The translations under genes were made by a program, and so were the position numbers. This document shows, piece after piece, positions 22,301-35,500 of a stretch of DNA of 64,000 bases. This DNA is from Phlebotomus papatasi (lineage: Eukaryota; Arthropoda; Insecta; Diptera; Psychodidae): positions 47,626,712-47,690,711 of the forward strand of contig NC_077224.1 of NCBI RefSeq assembly GCF_024763615.1, in the 5' to 3' direction. Every line of letters begins with the position of its first letter. Position 1 is the stretch's first letter. The notes below the pieces were generated by a model. That model was not told the origin of the DNA and made no database searches. It was given only the letters and a program-made list of their open reading frames with translations.

Positions 22301-25140
22301 ACCCATTCCTTACCATGGTTTTATACATCATACGCAAAAAGTGAATTTAGATGATTTATTCCAGGGCAATTGATATTCGAATTTCTGTCGGGAATGGATT
22401 TTTAGTTACTTTACTCCTTCAATAACTTGGAAAAAATAGCCCGACAGAGATGGGAATACATTTTGTTGTTCTTTTCTCGCTTCACGGAAAGTCATGCAAA
22501 AATTTTGCTCAAAATGGCTTACGGAAAATTCGACATCCCGTCGAATTTGTTAAAATTGGCCTTCATCCTATTTCTTGATTTGAATTCTGGTTACCAATGT
22601 GTTTTCTTGGGTAGTTACTCTATCTAAATCAATAGAGTCTGTAATGAATTAATGTACAGAATTTAAATTCAGTATCCGTTAAGGCGCGTGTTTGAGGGCA
22701 GCTCCCCGCGCCCCCATAATAGATAAAAAATTTTGCTTTTCAAAAAATTCATCTATTAGTCTGTAAAAAAAACTAATCTCAAAATATGAACATTTAATCT
22801 AGTATTTAAGTATTTCTAGCTCATTGACTGAATGGGTTAAAAATACGCCTTAATCACAGCTAACAGACTGGACTTTTCTACATGGTCATTGCTTTTTTAC
22901 GCCTTCACTGCTTTTTTACATGTGGAAAAAATATTCAAAAAATTGCGGCACCAAACCAACTTTTGCATCAATTTAATGTTTTTACTGTTATCTGAGATAA
23001 TATTCTTTAAAAAGAAAATGATATTTGAGTAAAATTGGCCAAATATAAATACCTTGAACAAAAAGCAAAAAACGATTGACCGGTCAATTGCTCTTTTCTT
23101 GACAGTTCCATATCACATAGTCCGTTAACATTCATTATTTAAATTCATTGTTCGAAATTTCATCGACCGCCATCGAAATCAGCTGATGCCAGGAAAAATC
23201 AAAACAAAGGAATTTTTACGCATAAAACTCTTGTGAAAACTTTTGAAATATATTTAAAATGAGTCTAGGCATTAGTGAAATTAAAGTTTAGTATAAAATA
23301 CATGTGAATAATGTGAATTACATTGTTTTGAACAACTGAAAATATTTTCCGCCTTCGAAATTTTACTTACACTGGATGGCGCTGTGATCAGTGAATGATC
23401 TAATCGAAAGCAATGAAGGTGTCATATTGACTTCTCCATTGCTTCTTTGAAAATCGTTGAAAAGAGAAAAATCCTAGTCTGTTTCTTGTGAATGTATCCC
23501 ATTTTGTGACATGGGAAATTTGAAATCACTGCTTATTTTTCAGAATAAAAGTTTAATTTCTTTAATGAAGGTAAAATTTTGAATATTCTAACAATTTATT
23601 GAGGAATTCAGAATAAAAAAAAATTATTAATGCACATCTTTTGAACTGTTAAATCTTTTTGTTCTGTCTACTTTTACTCCGCTCGGAATACGATCTGCGG
23701 CGGACTTAATCAAAAGAAATCTTCTGCGGGTCTGCAAATTTTCTGGATGCGTAAATAATACCATTTAGCGCACTTTTTCTGTGTGCAAAAGCCAGGGATC
23801 CTGTCTGCAGCTTTCTCTGCAAACAAAAAGAAAATTCGCATAGCTTGAAGGTTCACTGTGTGCGAACCATGCCTACATTCCCCTATATTATTAAATTTAG
23901 CTCTCCTTATAAAGTATAAGCAACTTTTGACGTACTTATTGTTACATTTTTTGCTGTTATTAAAATCTGAATGAGTCACTGTTCATGTTCAGAGAAGCAT
24001 TTTCGTTGCAGTGTTTGTTTTTAGAAAAATGAAGTGTAATTTTTGATTAAAAACTGGAACTAATGGGATTTGCAAAGCATTATTCTGATCATATTTGTAC
24101 TAAGGATTTATACACACAAACACTACTTTTTTTGTTTAAATTCATGCTCGCTTTATTGCAAAAATTGTATCCTGGAAAGTGTTTTTTTTTCTGCAGGAAA
24201 TAAACAAGAACTATTTTAATTAAACACAGATTGAAATTCATCAGAAATCAGTAAAAACTTTAGTTTTTTTTAATTAAAACTGTTTTCTATCCGCTGCTAA
24301 GTGCTGTTTGTTTAATATGAAAAAAATTGATAATTTTTAAATAGAGGGGTTTGCTCCATTTTTAGCGGTTACCGACTAAATCAAAAGGTCCGATTTTGGG
24401 TGACATTCCTATAATTTCCAGTGTTTTTTATACTCAGTTAAACTCTTTCAATACTCGGAATCTTATTTATTCTTTAATGTCCTATTATAGAATCTTTTAT
24501 TTCGATTTTTCAATTTATTCAAATTTTTAGTAAAAGTAAAATACCATTTTTTTTTTAAAAATAATAACATAACTGATAATTGACATAAAATGAAAAATGG
24601 GTAGAAAATGTGTTAATAAAAAAATTAACGAAATCATCAAAGGTAAATAAACAGCATGTGGCAGTTATAGCAAAAGTTAAATCGTTATTCTTAATAAGAT
24701 TTAAAATCTCAGATTGTACCACATATTTTAGTTAAACTGTATTCCCCTCAGTTAGGGAGCTTTAATGTGTTTCATGATGGTATATAAATGATGCTTTATA
24801 TTAAACAATCTCAACTCAAAACTTTCACTTCTTCAAGTTTTAAAGGTTCTTGAGAAGAAATTTGGTATTAAAGTCAATTTAGAGATGTTAATAAATTTAA
24901 TTTCGACATATAATTAAATACTTCACATAATCTATTAGGTTTTATTCATAACTTTTTGTCCATTTTATCAGATGATGAAAAATTTATGTACATTGCATTG
25001 ATAAATAAGAAGCTCAGAGCAAAAAAAACGCTATTTTGATAGGGAAATGTATACGACTTAGAGTTTTTTTTTGCTCCGAGCGCCTGAAATTAGTTATTCG
25101 ATTCGTATTCGTGATTGCAATTGTAAAACTGCATAAATCC
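22301..25140. other. non-coding stretch, no element defined
   Basis: AT-rich with short frames only (for example 22427-22627 and, on the minus strand, 23710-23979) that lack known motifs. Nothing matches a missing kinesin first exon. Confidence 0.45.
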
Positions 25141-25149
25141 TGGCATATA

Positions 25150-25270
25150 CGATCTATGATTCAGGGTTTCTGCCGTTTACCTGATGAGATCGGTCGTGGT
25201 AAGCCGGTTGCAGACGCAACCAAGCATTAATTGAGGAGAAATATATAAATTGAATTGAATTGAATAAGAT
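25150..25270 (+). mobile_element. possible retroposon 3' end with TTGAA tail
   Basis: A GC-richer block (GATCGGTCGTGGTAAGCCGG, TTGCAGACGCAACCAAGC) ends in tandem AATTG/TTGAA units (25245-25265), as LINE or SINE 3' ends do. No upstream reverse transcriptase frame is visible. Confidence 0.35.
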
Positions 25271-25484
25271 ACCTTTCCGTTTGGAGGGATAAATGTGCTA
25301 AATTTTTGTTTAAATACATTTTTTCCTCGGGGCACTGTGAACTGAGTCCAAGATCAATTTAGGAAATTGGTTTCAAAAGCTCCATATAAAAAAATAACTT
25401 GCCACATGCTTGTGTTTTTTAAATTATTAAGGCCGACAATTGGCCATGTGTGATAATATCGTTGAATCATTCTTAATAACGGTT

Positions 25485-26200
25485 CTTCAAGGTCAAAGGT
25501 TAAGAAAGGTTCTAGAGAGCGCATTTATCAACCGAATGAGGCATATTTGGGCTCGTTGGAAAGGTCTTGGAATTTCCGACAAAATTGAACCGGTTCCAAT
25601 CGGTTTTGAACCGGTAATGAACCGATTCATAACCTATAACTAATTTTTATTCGAAATTTAATTATATTGCTCTTGAGGTGTATTTTAGGCCATGTTTTGA
25701 GTGATTTATAAATCGATACAAATCGGTTGTGAACCGGTAATGAACCGGCTTTTCCCGAAAATCAATTTTATTACACTGAGGAAAAAAGAGGGTGCGATTA
25801 ACTTTTTTTCCTCGTAACTTTAACACTTTTTCGGTGTAAAAATATATCAACATTTTTTAATATTAATTATACACATTTTTAAATGTAAAATTAACATGAA
25901 AAAGGGTAACTTTAACCCATAATACACCTAAAAATCATAATATTTACACCGATTTCAGATCAATTATGCAGGGTAAAATTAACATTTCCTGAATGTTATT
26001 TTAACTTTTTCGGATTTTTCTCTCAGTGTAGTCTTTGAACTATTTTTTAGGGAACTTTTAAGTGATTTATGAATCGGTTCCAATCGGTTGAGAACCGGTA
26101 AATTGTAAATAATGTGAAAGGACTTTCGAGGTATAGCATTTAAGTCACGAGTTTGAGCACCGCGCAAAGCATGGGACGCTTTAAGAATTTCAAACAATTT
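25485..26200. repeat. dispersed repeat family GN, copy 2, split by a D element
   Basis: Shares GGTTCTTCAAGGTCAAAGGT, TTTATCAACCGAATGAGGCA and GAACCGGTAATGAACCG with other copies. The D element at 25772-26030 interrupts it; GN sequence (GGTTCCAATCGGTTGAGAAC) resumes afterwards. The copy ends only about 130 bp before exon 2. Confidence 0.65.
25772..26030. mobile_element. MITE family D, copy 2
   Basis: 259 bp with clean ends TACACTGAGGAAAAAAGAGG and TTTTTCTCTCAGTGTA. It is nested in GN copy 2, so D was active after GN. Confidence 0.85.
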
Positions 26201-26330
26201 TAAATTCCTATTGAATTGAATTCCCTATAATAAGCTCAAATGACCCTAAAATAATTTTATACAATTCAAGTTGAATGAGAATTATGTCCAAGTCGTTTCT
26301 CTTTCACGTTGATTCTTCTTATCGTTACAG

Positions 26331-26553
26331 AATCCGCCCCCAAATACCCCGAGAAATCATCGACATGTGTCGTGTTTGTACACAGGTGACACCGAATGAG
26401 CCTCAAGTGCTTCTTGGCACAGACAAAGCCTTCACATATGATTTTGTGTTCGACATGGATGCAACACAGGCCGAGATATACGACAAGTGTGTAGAAAAGC
26501 TAATTGAAGGAGCACTCAGGGGTTACAATGCAACAGTTTTGGCTTATGGACAG
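26331..26553 (+). CDS. Klp31E: Klp31E exon 2: start of motor domain
   Basis: Encodes residues 1-75, from (R)[17 protein letters not shown] to [11 protein letters not shown], the beta1 to beta3 part of a kinesin head just before the P-loop. The acceptor is TTACAG at 26325-26330 and the donor GTTTGT at 26554. The first base completes an Arg codon begun in an unseen exon (phase 2), which must supply the usual V-x-V-A-V strand. The reading frame stays open leftwards to ATG 26275, but those residues do not look like a kinesin N-terminus. Confidence 0.95.
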
Positions 26554-29500
26554 GTTTGTGTGTTTTGTTTGATTTATATATTGTCAGTTATATATATTCT
26601 ATCCAGATGGGTTCCGGTTTGTTCTCATACACGTATCCATTGTGTTTCGTCCACAAAATCCTTGTGCCTTCTGACTCTATCCTCCTGTGGTGATATCAGG
26701 AAATGTCAGGAGGTCTAAAGGCTGGACAGCAGTATCTCATGTGAAATTGTATATCTTTGCAGACGGGGTCGGGGAAAACGTATACGATGGGTACGGGATT
26801 CGATAGGGAAATCCTTGAACTACAGGAGGGTATTATACCGAGGGCTGTGAGACATTTATTCAGTGGCATTGAGGATGTACAGACACGTGGGGAGGATAGT
26901 AGTGGTGTTGTTGTTGGGCCAGTTCAATTTAGTGTTGCTGCACAATTTATGGAATTGTACAATGAAGAAATTATTGATCTCCTTGATCCCTACAATAAGG
27001 GGAAAGTTTATAAAATTCATGAAGATCCAAGTGGTGGAATTTCTGTTGCGGGTGCCACGATAAAGCCCATTTCAGGACCACAGGATGCTCTTAGGTAATT
27101 TTTGGTGGGATACGTTTTTTTTTTTTGGGTGAAAAAGGAGTCTCAATTTTTCTTTTCGGTGAAAAAAAAAAAACAGATGTTTGCAGCAGGGTGCTTTAGC
27201 GAGAACAACAGCATCAACCCAGATGAATGCTCAATCATCTCGAAGTCACGCACTGTTTACTATCCTGATTCGCCGGCAGCGCGTGATGAGCGCCGAAGAG
27301 AGTGGCATGCCTGATGGTGATTTGGAGACACTCACGTCAAAATTTCACTTTGTCGATTTGGCTGGGTCAGAGAGACTGAAGCGAACTGGGGCGACAGGTG
27401 AGAGAGCCCGTGAAGGTATCTCAATCAATTGTGGTCTCCTATCCCTGGGAAATGTCATCTCAGCTTTGGGTGATAAGTCCAAAAAGGCATCACACATTCC
27501 CTACAGAGACTCCAAATTGACACGATTGCTTCAAGACTCTCTGGGAGGTAAGTGAAACATCTCAAATTACTTCATTTTTTATGGGTGTTGCTTTCTTCTC
27601 ATCAGACTCCGGATGGAGTTATTTGATCTGACGGTATAACCACTTTGAGAAATTTTGCAGCTTATATTGAAAATTATTGTGAACTACATTTATTTTGTTA
27701 AATAATTTTCCTTTACTGTGTTATCACACTTGCACATTAAAATTTTAATATGATTCACATTAATTGTCGCTGGTGAGAGTCCAAATGTGTAATTTGTGTC
27801 TTTGAATCATTTTATATTCAACATTTGATCTATTTGTTGATAAAAAGGTAGACTTGGCCCACAAAATTTGATATAAATTGATTTATAGCATTAATGCGAT
27901 TTTCTCTTTAATTTTTTAATGTGAAAAATATTTATGCTTTAGGTAAATTTAAACTTATTTTTGCAGGCCAAGTCCACTTCTTTATCAATAAATAGAAAAA
28001 TCCCAAATATTAAGTGACTCAAAGACACAAATAACATATTTGGACGCTCACAAGCGACAATTAATGTGAATCACATTAAAATTTTAATGTGCAAGTGTGA
28101 TAACGCCGTAAAGATAGAAAGAAAATTAATTTTGAAATTTCTTCTAGTTATATTTTGGTAGTATTTGAAATTTCTGGACTACAGGGTAGGTCAAACGAAC
28201 TGCTAATTTTTAAAGTGTGGTATATTTTTATTTTAAAGTAAACTTCATTGATATGAATGCAAAGAAAAAAGTTAAAAACAAATAAAATTTGAGATTTTTT
28301 TTATCTCTGAATAATGGCTGTAATTTCACTGATGAAACGCCTCACACAGTGCTGTTTTCATCGCTTCGGCGCTCTGGCTTTTTTTTAGTGTTAATCTTCG
28401 ATCATAAAATACCCCATATGGAGAAGTAAAACGGATTTGCATTCGGTGATCGGGAAGAGTTTTCTGCGATAGAAATAAATTACAATAAAAAAATATAGTT
28501 TTTTTTTACTCAATCTTGTTGAAATGGGAGAGTAAATTCTCTTGGAATGTCCACTCCCTCTCTTAAAAATTTGTATAGGGAAATTGCCCATGCTTTGCAC
28601 ATTCTCAAGCTTCATAATGGTTAAATTTTTCCTATGTTTCTAAATAAATGTGATTTTGCAATATATTTTAAAAACAGAACACTTTCATTCAACACTAATT
28701 TAGTCATTATGAAGCTTGAGACCGTATAAAGCATAGGCACTTTACCCTATATACCTACGACATTAGAATTCCATTGAAAATAATTTCTCGATAAACATCG
28801 GTATTCACTTTGATCTAAAACAATAAAAAAAATACCGGTGGAGAGTTGCCATGGGGCCGTTAGGATAATTCTTTGGGCCGTTATGGTGGTTTTTGATTTC
28901 TGGTGGCCATTGTAATGTCCATGTCATGAATTGGTCCATTCAAAAACATCTTTTTAATCAGAGTTGTATTCGGCAACCGACCACAACCGGCCAAGCAAAG
29001 CAATTGCTTTGCTTTAACCCTAAAACAATTTTCCTGAACTATTTAGAATATATATGCAAATCCGATTTTTGTTGATGATAACAAACTATAAAGGATGCCC
29101 GGATCTAAGATATTTTTGGTGAAGCGCAATTAATTCCTTAACAAAGATATTTTTATCTAAAAATTGTGAATTCGGCTCATTGGATATTGTCGGTTGGATC
29201 AGCAATTGTGCTAACTGCATTTGCTTTGTGTTCTACATTCGTTGTAAACGCATGGCTGCGTGGCATTTGGAACGAATGCAGACACAAAGGTAATGTAGTT
29301 AGCGCAGTTTCTGATCCAACCGGCGACAATACGTAAAAAAATGAGCACAGGTAAGATTTTATTCTTTTTGGAATTTGTTTGAAACCGAACAAACGTCAAA
29401 TAAAAATTGTACGTCAATGGTCAAAACACTACCTGAACGAACAAACTAATTTTAACATTTATCCGGCTTCAAATGGTTCTTGCACGCCCCTGTTGTAAAG

Positions 29501-32500
29501 CATCACATTTGTAATAGGAAAATTAATTATAAAATGTTCATAATTTAGAATTAGCTCAACATCAACACGAATTAATAGGTGATTGTTGTAAAAAGAAAAC
29601 TAATAATGAAAAAACAGTTCAATGGGACGCTATCAAACACGCGTTTTAACGGTCACTGAACTTAAATTCTTTACATTAATTTATTACAAAAATTATTTAT
29701 TTATATAGTGCATCTATCTATGAAAGATATTTGGGGCCGAAAATTCAATTCAGGAAAAGAATGAAGGAAAATATTATCAAAATTGGCGCAATGCCAAAAT
29801 TTTCAGACAGAACATTTATTATGCGAAAAGATGCGAATGAGTTAAGTCTTTTGCATGTTTTGAAACTCTGATTTCCCAAAGAACTAGCACCATTCAATTC
29901 ATTAGAATTAGATTCGGTAAAAACACGATTCTCAAATAAGGATATTCATATTTAGTATATTTTTCGCCAAAAGCTTGATTTATTTCTTATCTAAATTATT
30001 TTTATAATCCCTCAATATTTTCATCTCTCAAAATTTCCACCTTCCACCCTCTCCCCTTTCCCCGAGGCCACTTTTGTCAACAAATCGTCGCGTTTCAGAC
30101 GATTTCTGAGAAATGATGTCACGCTGTTTGTCCGTCTGATCGTCTGGCCATTATCACATCCAGAGCCCAAACGGTTAGAGATAGAGACTTGTGACCTTCG
30201 GGGGCCCTCATAAGTCGTCCCTGGGACCATTAAAAACACCTTACATATTTTCTCCACCCCTCTTTTTCCCCTCCAAAACCTTGTTTTTGGGATTGCTGGA
30301 AAACTGTCGTGCGATTTTTTTTTCCTTTTTGGATATCTTTTAGAGATTACCTAGGCAGATATTTCGTTCTTATACGAAAATCCTGAAAATCCCATTGAAT
30401 AATTCATAATGGTGCTATTCCAAAGAACAAAGAACATGTGTTTTTTAGCACTTTACTGTTCTCAAATGCTTCTGCATTATCGACTTTTCTTTGTTTTGGA
30501 TTCTGTCTCGACTGCTTTCTCCAACATTCGCCGTATTCTATAATCGCCAAGTTATCTTTACATGAACCAATGCAAAGAAAAGTCGATAATGCGGAAACAC
30601 TTGAGAACAGTAAAGTGGTAAAAAAAAACGTGTTCATTTTTCATTGGAATAGCACCATAATACCGGTTTTTCAAGGTTTAAAGGTTAAAAATGCTCTAGA
30701 GAGCGTACTTCTCAACCGAATGGTATCATATTTGGGGGCTTGTTGGAAAGGTATTGGAATTCTAAACATGCCCGAACCAATTCCGGTTATGCACAGGTTC
30801 AAAACCGATAACTAATTTTTATCTCAAGTTAAATTATATTAACTCCTAAAAAATTTTGGACAATGTTTTGAGTGTTTTATAAATCGCTTCTAATCGGTTG
30901 TGAACCGGTAATGTATCGGTTATCAAGCGATAGGGGAGGGTGGGGCAATTTAACGACGGGGCAGTTTCAATTTTTGGATATTCTTCTTATCCCTTTGAAA
31001 GGAATGGGATGAAACTTTTATGTTATTGAAGAGATAACTGAGACCCATGTTCATAAAAATAATTAATTTCGCGACGCTTCTCGTTTGAATTCTGCAATTG
31101 ATTTTATAAAACTGCATCAAAATGAAACTTTTTGTCCTTTTTGAATTGTTTTATTTTCAACAATTTCTGAACTATTGCACTTATCTATCGAAGTAACATA
31201 TTGTATTAATTTACCAGTGGTTTTATGATTATTATAAGGCATTTAGCGTTGAATGAATTCTAAGGCGGTTCTGACAATTTTAATTTGAGTTCCGAAAGTG
31301 CGTAAGGGGCAGTTTCATGCAAGGACACGGAGAAGTTTCCAGTGTCTAATAATTTACATTTTAAACAAAATTAACTTAAAATGATCATTGAAAACGTTTT
31401 GTAGCTGTTTTTGTCGATAAAGTTCGAAATTATGGAAAGTAGTATTTCCTAAAAGTTTATAAAAAAAATAAAAAAAATAATCTTTCAGCGTTTTTTTAAG
31501 TGCATAAAAATTATGAATTTAATTGTTATAATATCTTTTCAGAATGTTTTCAGCAAGACATTGTAAAATTTGTTTAGTATTACAAAAAATTCAAGACTTT
31601 AAAATACTATTATAAAACTGTTATACTAAAAAGGACATGTTCTAAGGCGATATAATAATCCAACAATGTAGAGAATTAGCTCAGAACTACAAAAGACAGT
31701 TTTTTCGTAATAAATTTAAAGAAAATTGCTCAATTAATGAGAAATAGGCTTGGAAATCTTTGGCGATATTTTATTTTCTCTGTATGATTAATTAGTAATA
31801 AAATTCTGTTATAAATTTCTTGTTCGACTATATTTTTAGGTTTTAGAGTCTTAGAAGACTTCAAAATACTATTTTAATCAATTCTGGTATCGCTAGTTTC
31901 CTATAAACACGTTTTATATTTCTCAAAAATCTTGATCAAGAAATCGTGAAATTGGCTAGCTTTATATGTTACAGTCTGGAACGGGTTAAATTTGTAATTT
32001 GAAATGTATTGCAGTTCTGTATGGCCACCCTGTAGATAAAAGCTATTAATCAATGGTGGATTCTCATGATTTCTCTTTCCACTTCCTCTTTTTTCTGAAT
32101 AATTCTCAGGAAATAGTCAAACGGTTATGATAGCTTGTGTTTCTCCGAGCGATCGTGATTTCATGGAGACCCTCAACACCCTCAAATACGCGAATCGTGC
32201 GAGAAATATCAAGAATCGCGTACAAATCAATCAAGATCAGAGCTCGAGGACCATTTCGCAGTTGCGCCGCGAAATTGCGGCGCTTCAGCTGGAACTGCTG
32301 GAGTATAAGCAGGGCAAGAGGAGTGTTGATGCTGAGGGAAATCCCGCAATTTCGGATACATTCCACGAGAATGCCATGTTGCTGCAGGACAACAAGAGGC
32401 TCCAGCAGCGTCTCAAGGCTATGCAGGAATCTGTAAATGCTCTGACTGAGAGGAATGCCGAATTGATGTCGGAGAAGACAATTGCTGGCTGGGGATCTAT

Positions 32501-35500
32501 TGGGGATTCGGATAGGGCAATGAGTGAAATGGTTGCTGGGTATTTGAAGGAGATTGAAAAGTTAAAGGCGAAATTGATAGAGTCTGATCAAATGTGTCAA
32601 CAATTGACAAAGGCCACAAATTCACCCAGGAACATCAATAAGAATCTCTTCTACAACGATATCGATGCTGATGATGTTCTAACTCTTGCCAAGAGGGAAA
32701 TTGAGAAGGAAAGGGAGTTACTGATGTCCCGATCACTACCCGGACTCGATGATACCAACAATCAAAATGTGGAGAATGACTCTGATAGTGATTCTGACAC
32801 GGAGTCCGATGATAAGAGTAAGTAATTTTTTTGTAGTTTTGAATTTTCTGATTTATCAATTTTATGATTTCAATTCTTTTTTTTTTTCAAATTACTTTGA
32901 AAAAATTAAAATTTCCGTATTAGGGTAAGTGTCCCAAATTCCGGCCAGCTTGCAATTTCGGCCACCTTTTTTGTTCCTCGAATTTCCATGAAATTTTAGT
33001 TCTTACATACTCTAGAGATTATACAATGCAAAAAAATAAGAAAAAATGTAGCTTTGACAAACGAGATGACGTGAAAAAGACATTGGAAGAATTCCCGAAG
33101 GGCAAGGAACTATGAGAATGAAGGTGGCCGAAATAGGGCACCAAAGCTGTGTCTACATTTTTATTCATTTTAAAATTTATTAAGAATGATTTTAGAGTAA
33201 ATAAAGACGATAAACTCTACAAGGTTCTAAGCAACACCCCTTAAGTAGAAGAAAAAAAAATCAATTTCTATTTAAGATATTACATTTCAAACTTGAGACT
33301 TTGGCGCTTGCATGCAAATATGCCGAAATTTGGCACACTTACTAATTGGTTTTGAAAAATATTTTTGCTTAATATCTTCTAAACTAAGAAATATATCGAC
33401 TTGCAGTTTTCAGGAAAGATTATATCGGGTGAAAATTGCAGCTTGGTGCACTGATCCCCAACCCCAAAACCCGCCTTTTTCAATTTTGAATACGCACTTT
33501 ATTTTTGTTTTTTTTTTCAACAGCTATGACATACACTGAGAGAAATCCGAAAAAGTTAAAATAACATTCCGGAAATGTTTATTTTACCCTGCAGTTTTGA
33601 CCCGAAATCGGTGTAAATATTATGCTTTTTAGGTGTATTAGGGGTTAAAGTTACTCTTTTTCGTGTTAATTTTACCCTTAAAAAGATGTATAATTAACAT
33701 TAAAAAATGTTGAATTATTTTTACACCTAAAAAGTGTTAAAAATTTGAGGAAAAAAAATTAATCGCACCCTCTTTTTTCTCAGTGTAGATCCACTTCAAA
33801 TTTTAGTGTGTTATAGCTACGCTTTAGAGCTTTCGATCAGTACCAAACTTAAGGTCCCCGAACCCTCCCTGACTAGAGCTATAACACTAAGAGAAATCCG
33901 ACAAAGTTAAAATAACATTCCGGACCGGAAATGTAAATTTTACCCTGCAGTATTGATCCGAAATCGGTGTAAATATTATGCTTTTTAGGTGCTTTAGGGG
34001 TTAAAGTTACCCTTTTTCAAGTTAATTTTACCCTTAAAAAGGTGTAAAATGAACATTAAAAAATGTTGATCTTGATATATTATTACACCTGAAAAGTGTT
34101 AAATTTATGAGGAAAAAAGTTAATCGCACCCCCGTTTTTTTCAGTGCAGTGACATAGCCGGGGAAGATCTTTGAATTTTTCCTGCTTTTCTGAGAAAATT
34201 TCCTGTAGATTTTCTGGAGAAATCTCGAAAAGAAAACCGGAAAACTGGGGAATTTTTCCAAGGGATATTCCTAGCAAAAGTTGATGAACTTTTTCGCGAT
34301 TTTCTAAGGAAATTTCCCAAAGATTTTCCAGAAAATTTTTAGTAAAATTCCTGGAAAACTGGGGAATTTGTTCTACGGATATACCCAGAAATGCCTGAAG
34401 AATTATCCTCACGTGCATCTCAAAATATCCCAAATTTTCCCGAAAAATTTGGTCTAAATGTGGAAAAAAATGGAGAATTTTTCCCACCCCAAGTAAATCT
34501 CCAGGAACGGCTACTGAATTTTATCCACATCCATGTAAAACTTTTCCTATAGATTTCCCTGGCAATTCCAATGGTAAATTTATTTAAATTTTTTTATAAT
34601 TATTCTTTTATTTGTTGTTTTTTTTATTAGGTGTGATTCCTTCATAATCACACCTATTTTTCATTTTCTTGCTTTTTTATATTCATTTATCTTTTAATTT
34701 ACCGTTTTTCCTTCGGGGCTTCCTTGAAAGAGGCTACTGAGTTTTCCCAGCCTGTATGGAGACATTTCCTGTACTTCTTGCCAAATTCTCTGCTTGAAAT
34801 ATTATATCCATATATTATTCATTGAAGTTCTATATAAACTTTTTCCAAAAAAAAAAAACATCTCGAGTGAAGTATATTCTTAAGTCAAAATTAATTTCAT
34901 ATGAATTTCTCGGAGAAAATCTATTGAATTTTCCCAACTATTTCTCTACAAAATTCTACTACTTTCACGAGAGTATTCGACGTTCTATATGATTTTTTCT
35001 CAATAAAATTATCTCGGCTGAAGTATATCCTTAAGTGAAAATTAATTTCATACAGATTTCTCGGAGAAGATCTATTGAAATTTCCCCGTCTCTATTGGGA
35101 ATTTTCTATGAATTTTCCCAACTATTTCTCTACAAAATTCTACTACTTTCACGAGAGTATTCGATGTTTTATATGAATTTTTCTCAATAAAATCATTTCG
35201 ACTGAAGTATATTCTTAAGTCAAAATTAATTTCATATCAATTTCTCGGAGAAAATCTATTAAATTTTTCCTGTCTCTGTTGGGAAATTTTTCTATGAATC
35301 TTCCCAGACTTTTCTCTACCAATTTTACTATTTTCACTTGAGTATTCGATATTCTTAAGGTATCATAAAGCGCTTTAACTTTCTAGAACATTTGAAATTC
35401 GTAGGTTACCCGCTAGGTGCGCCACAATTGAAAACCAATTTTCATATTACTTTTCATTTATCTTGTAATGATGTGTTATTTTTTAATAGAGAAGGCAAGA

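Noticed and set aside
26275..26330. In-frame ATG at 26275 (and 26284) as the kinesin start
   Set aside because: The 19 residues before RIRPQ do not form the conserved V-x-V-A-V strand, and a good TTACAG acceptor sits exactly where the conserved sequence begins.
32106..32436. Alternative frames overlapping exon 5
   Set aside because: Out of frame with the motor sequence; no independent motif.
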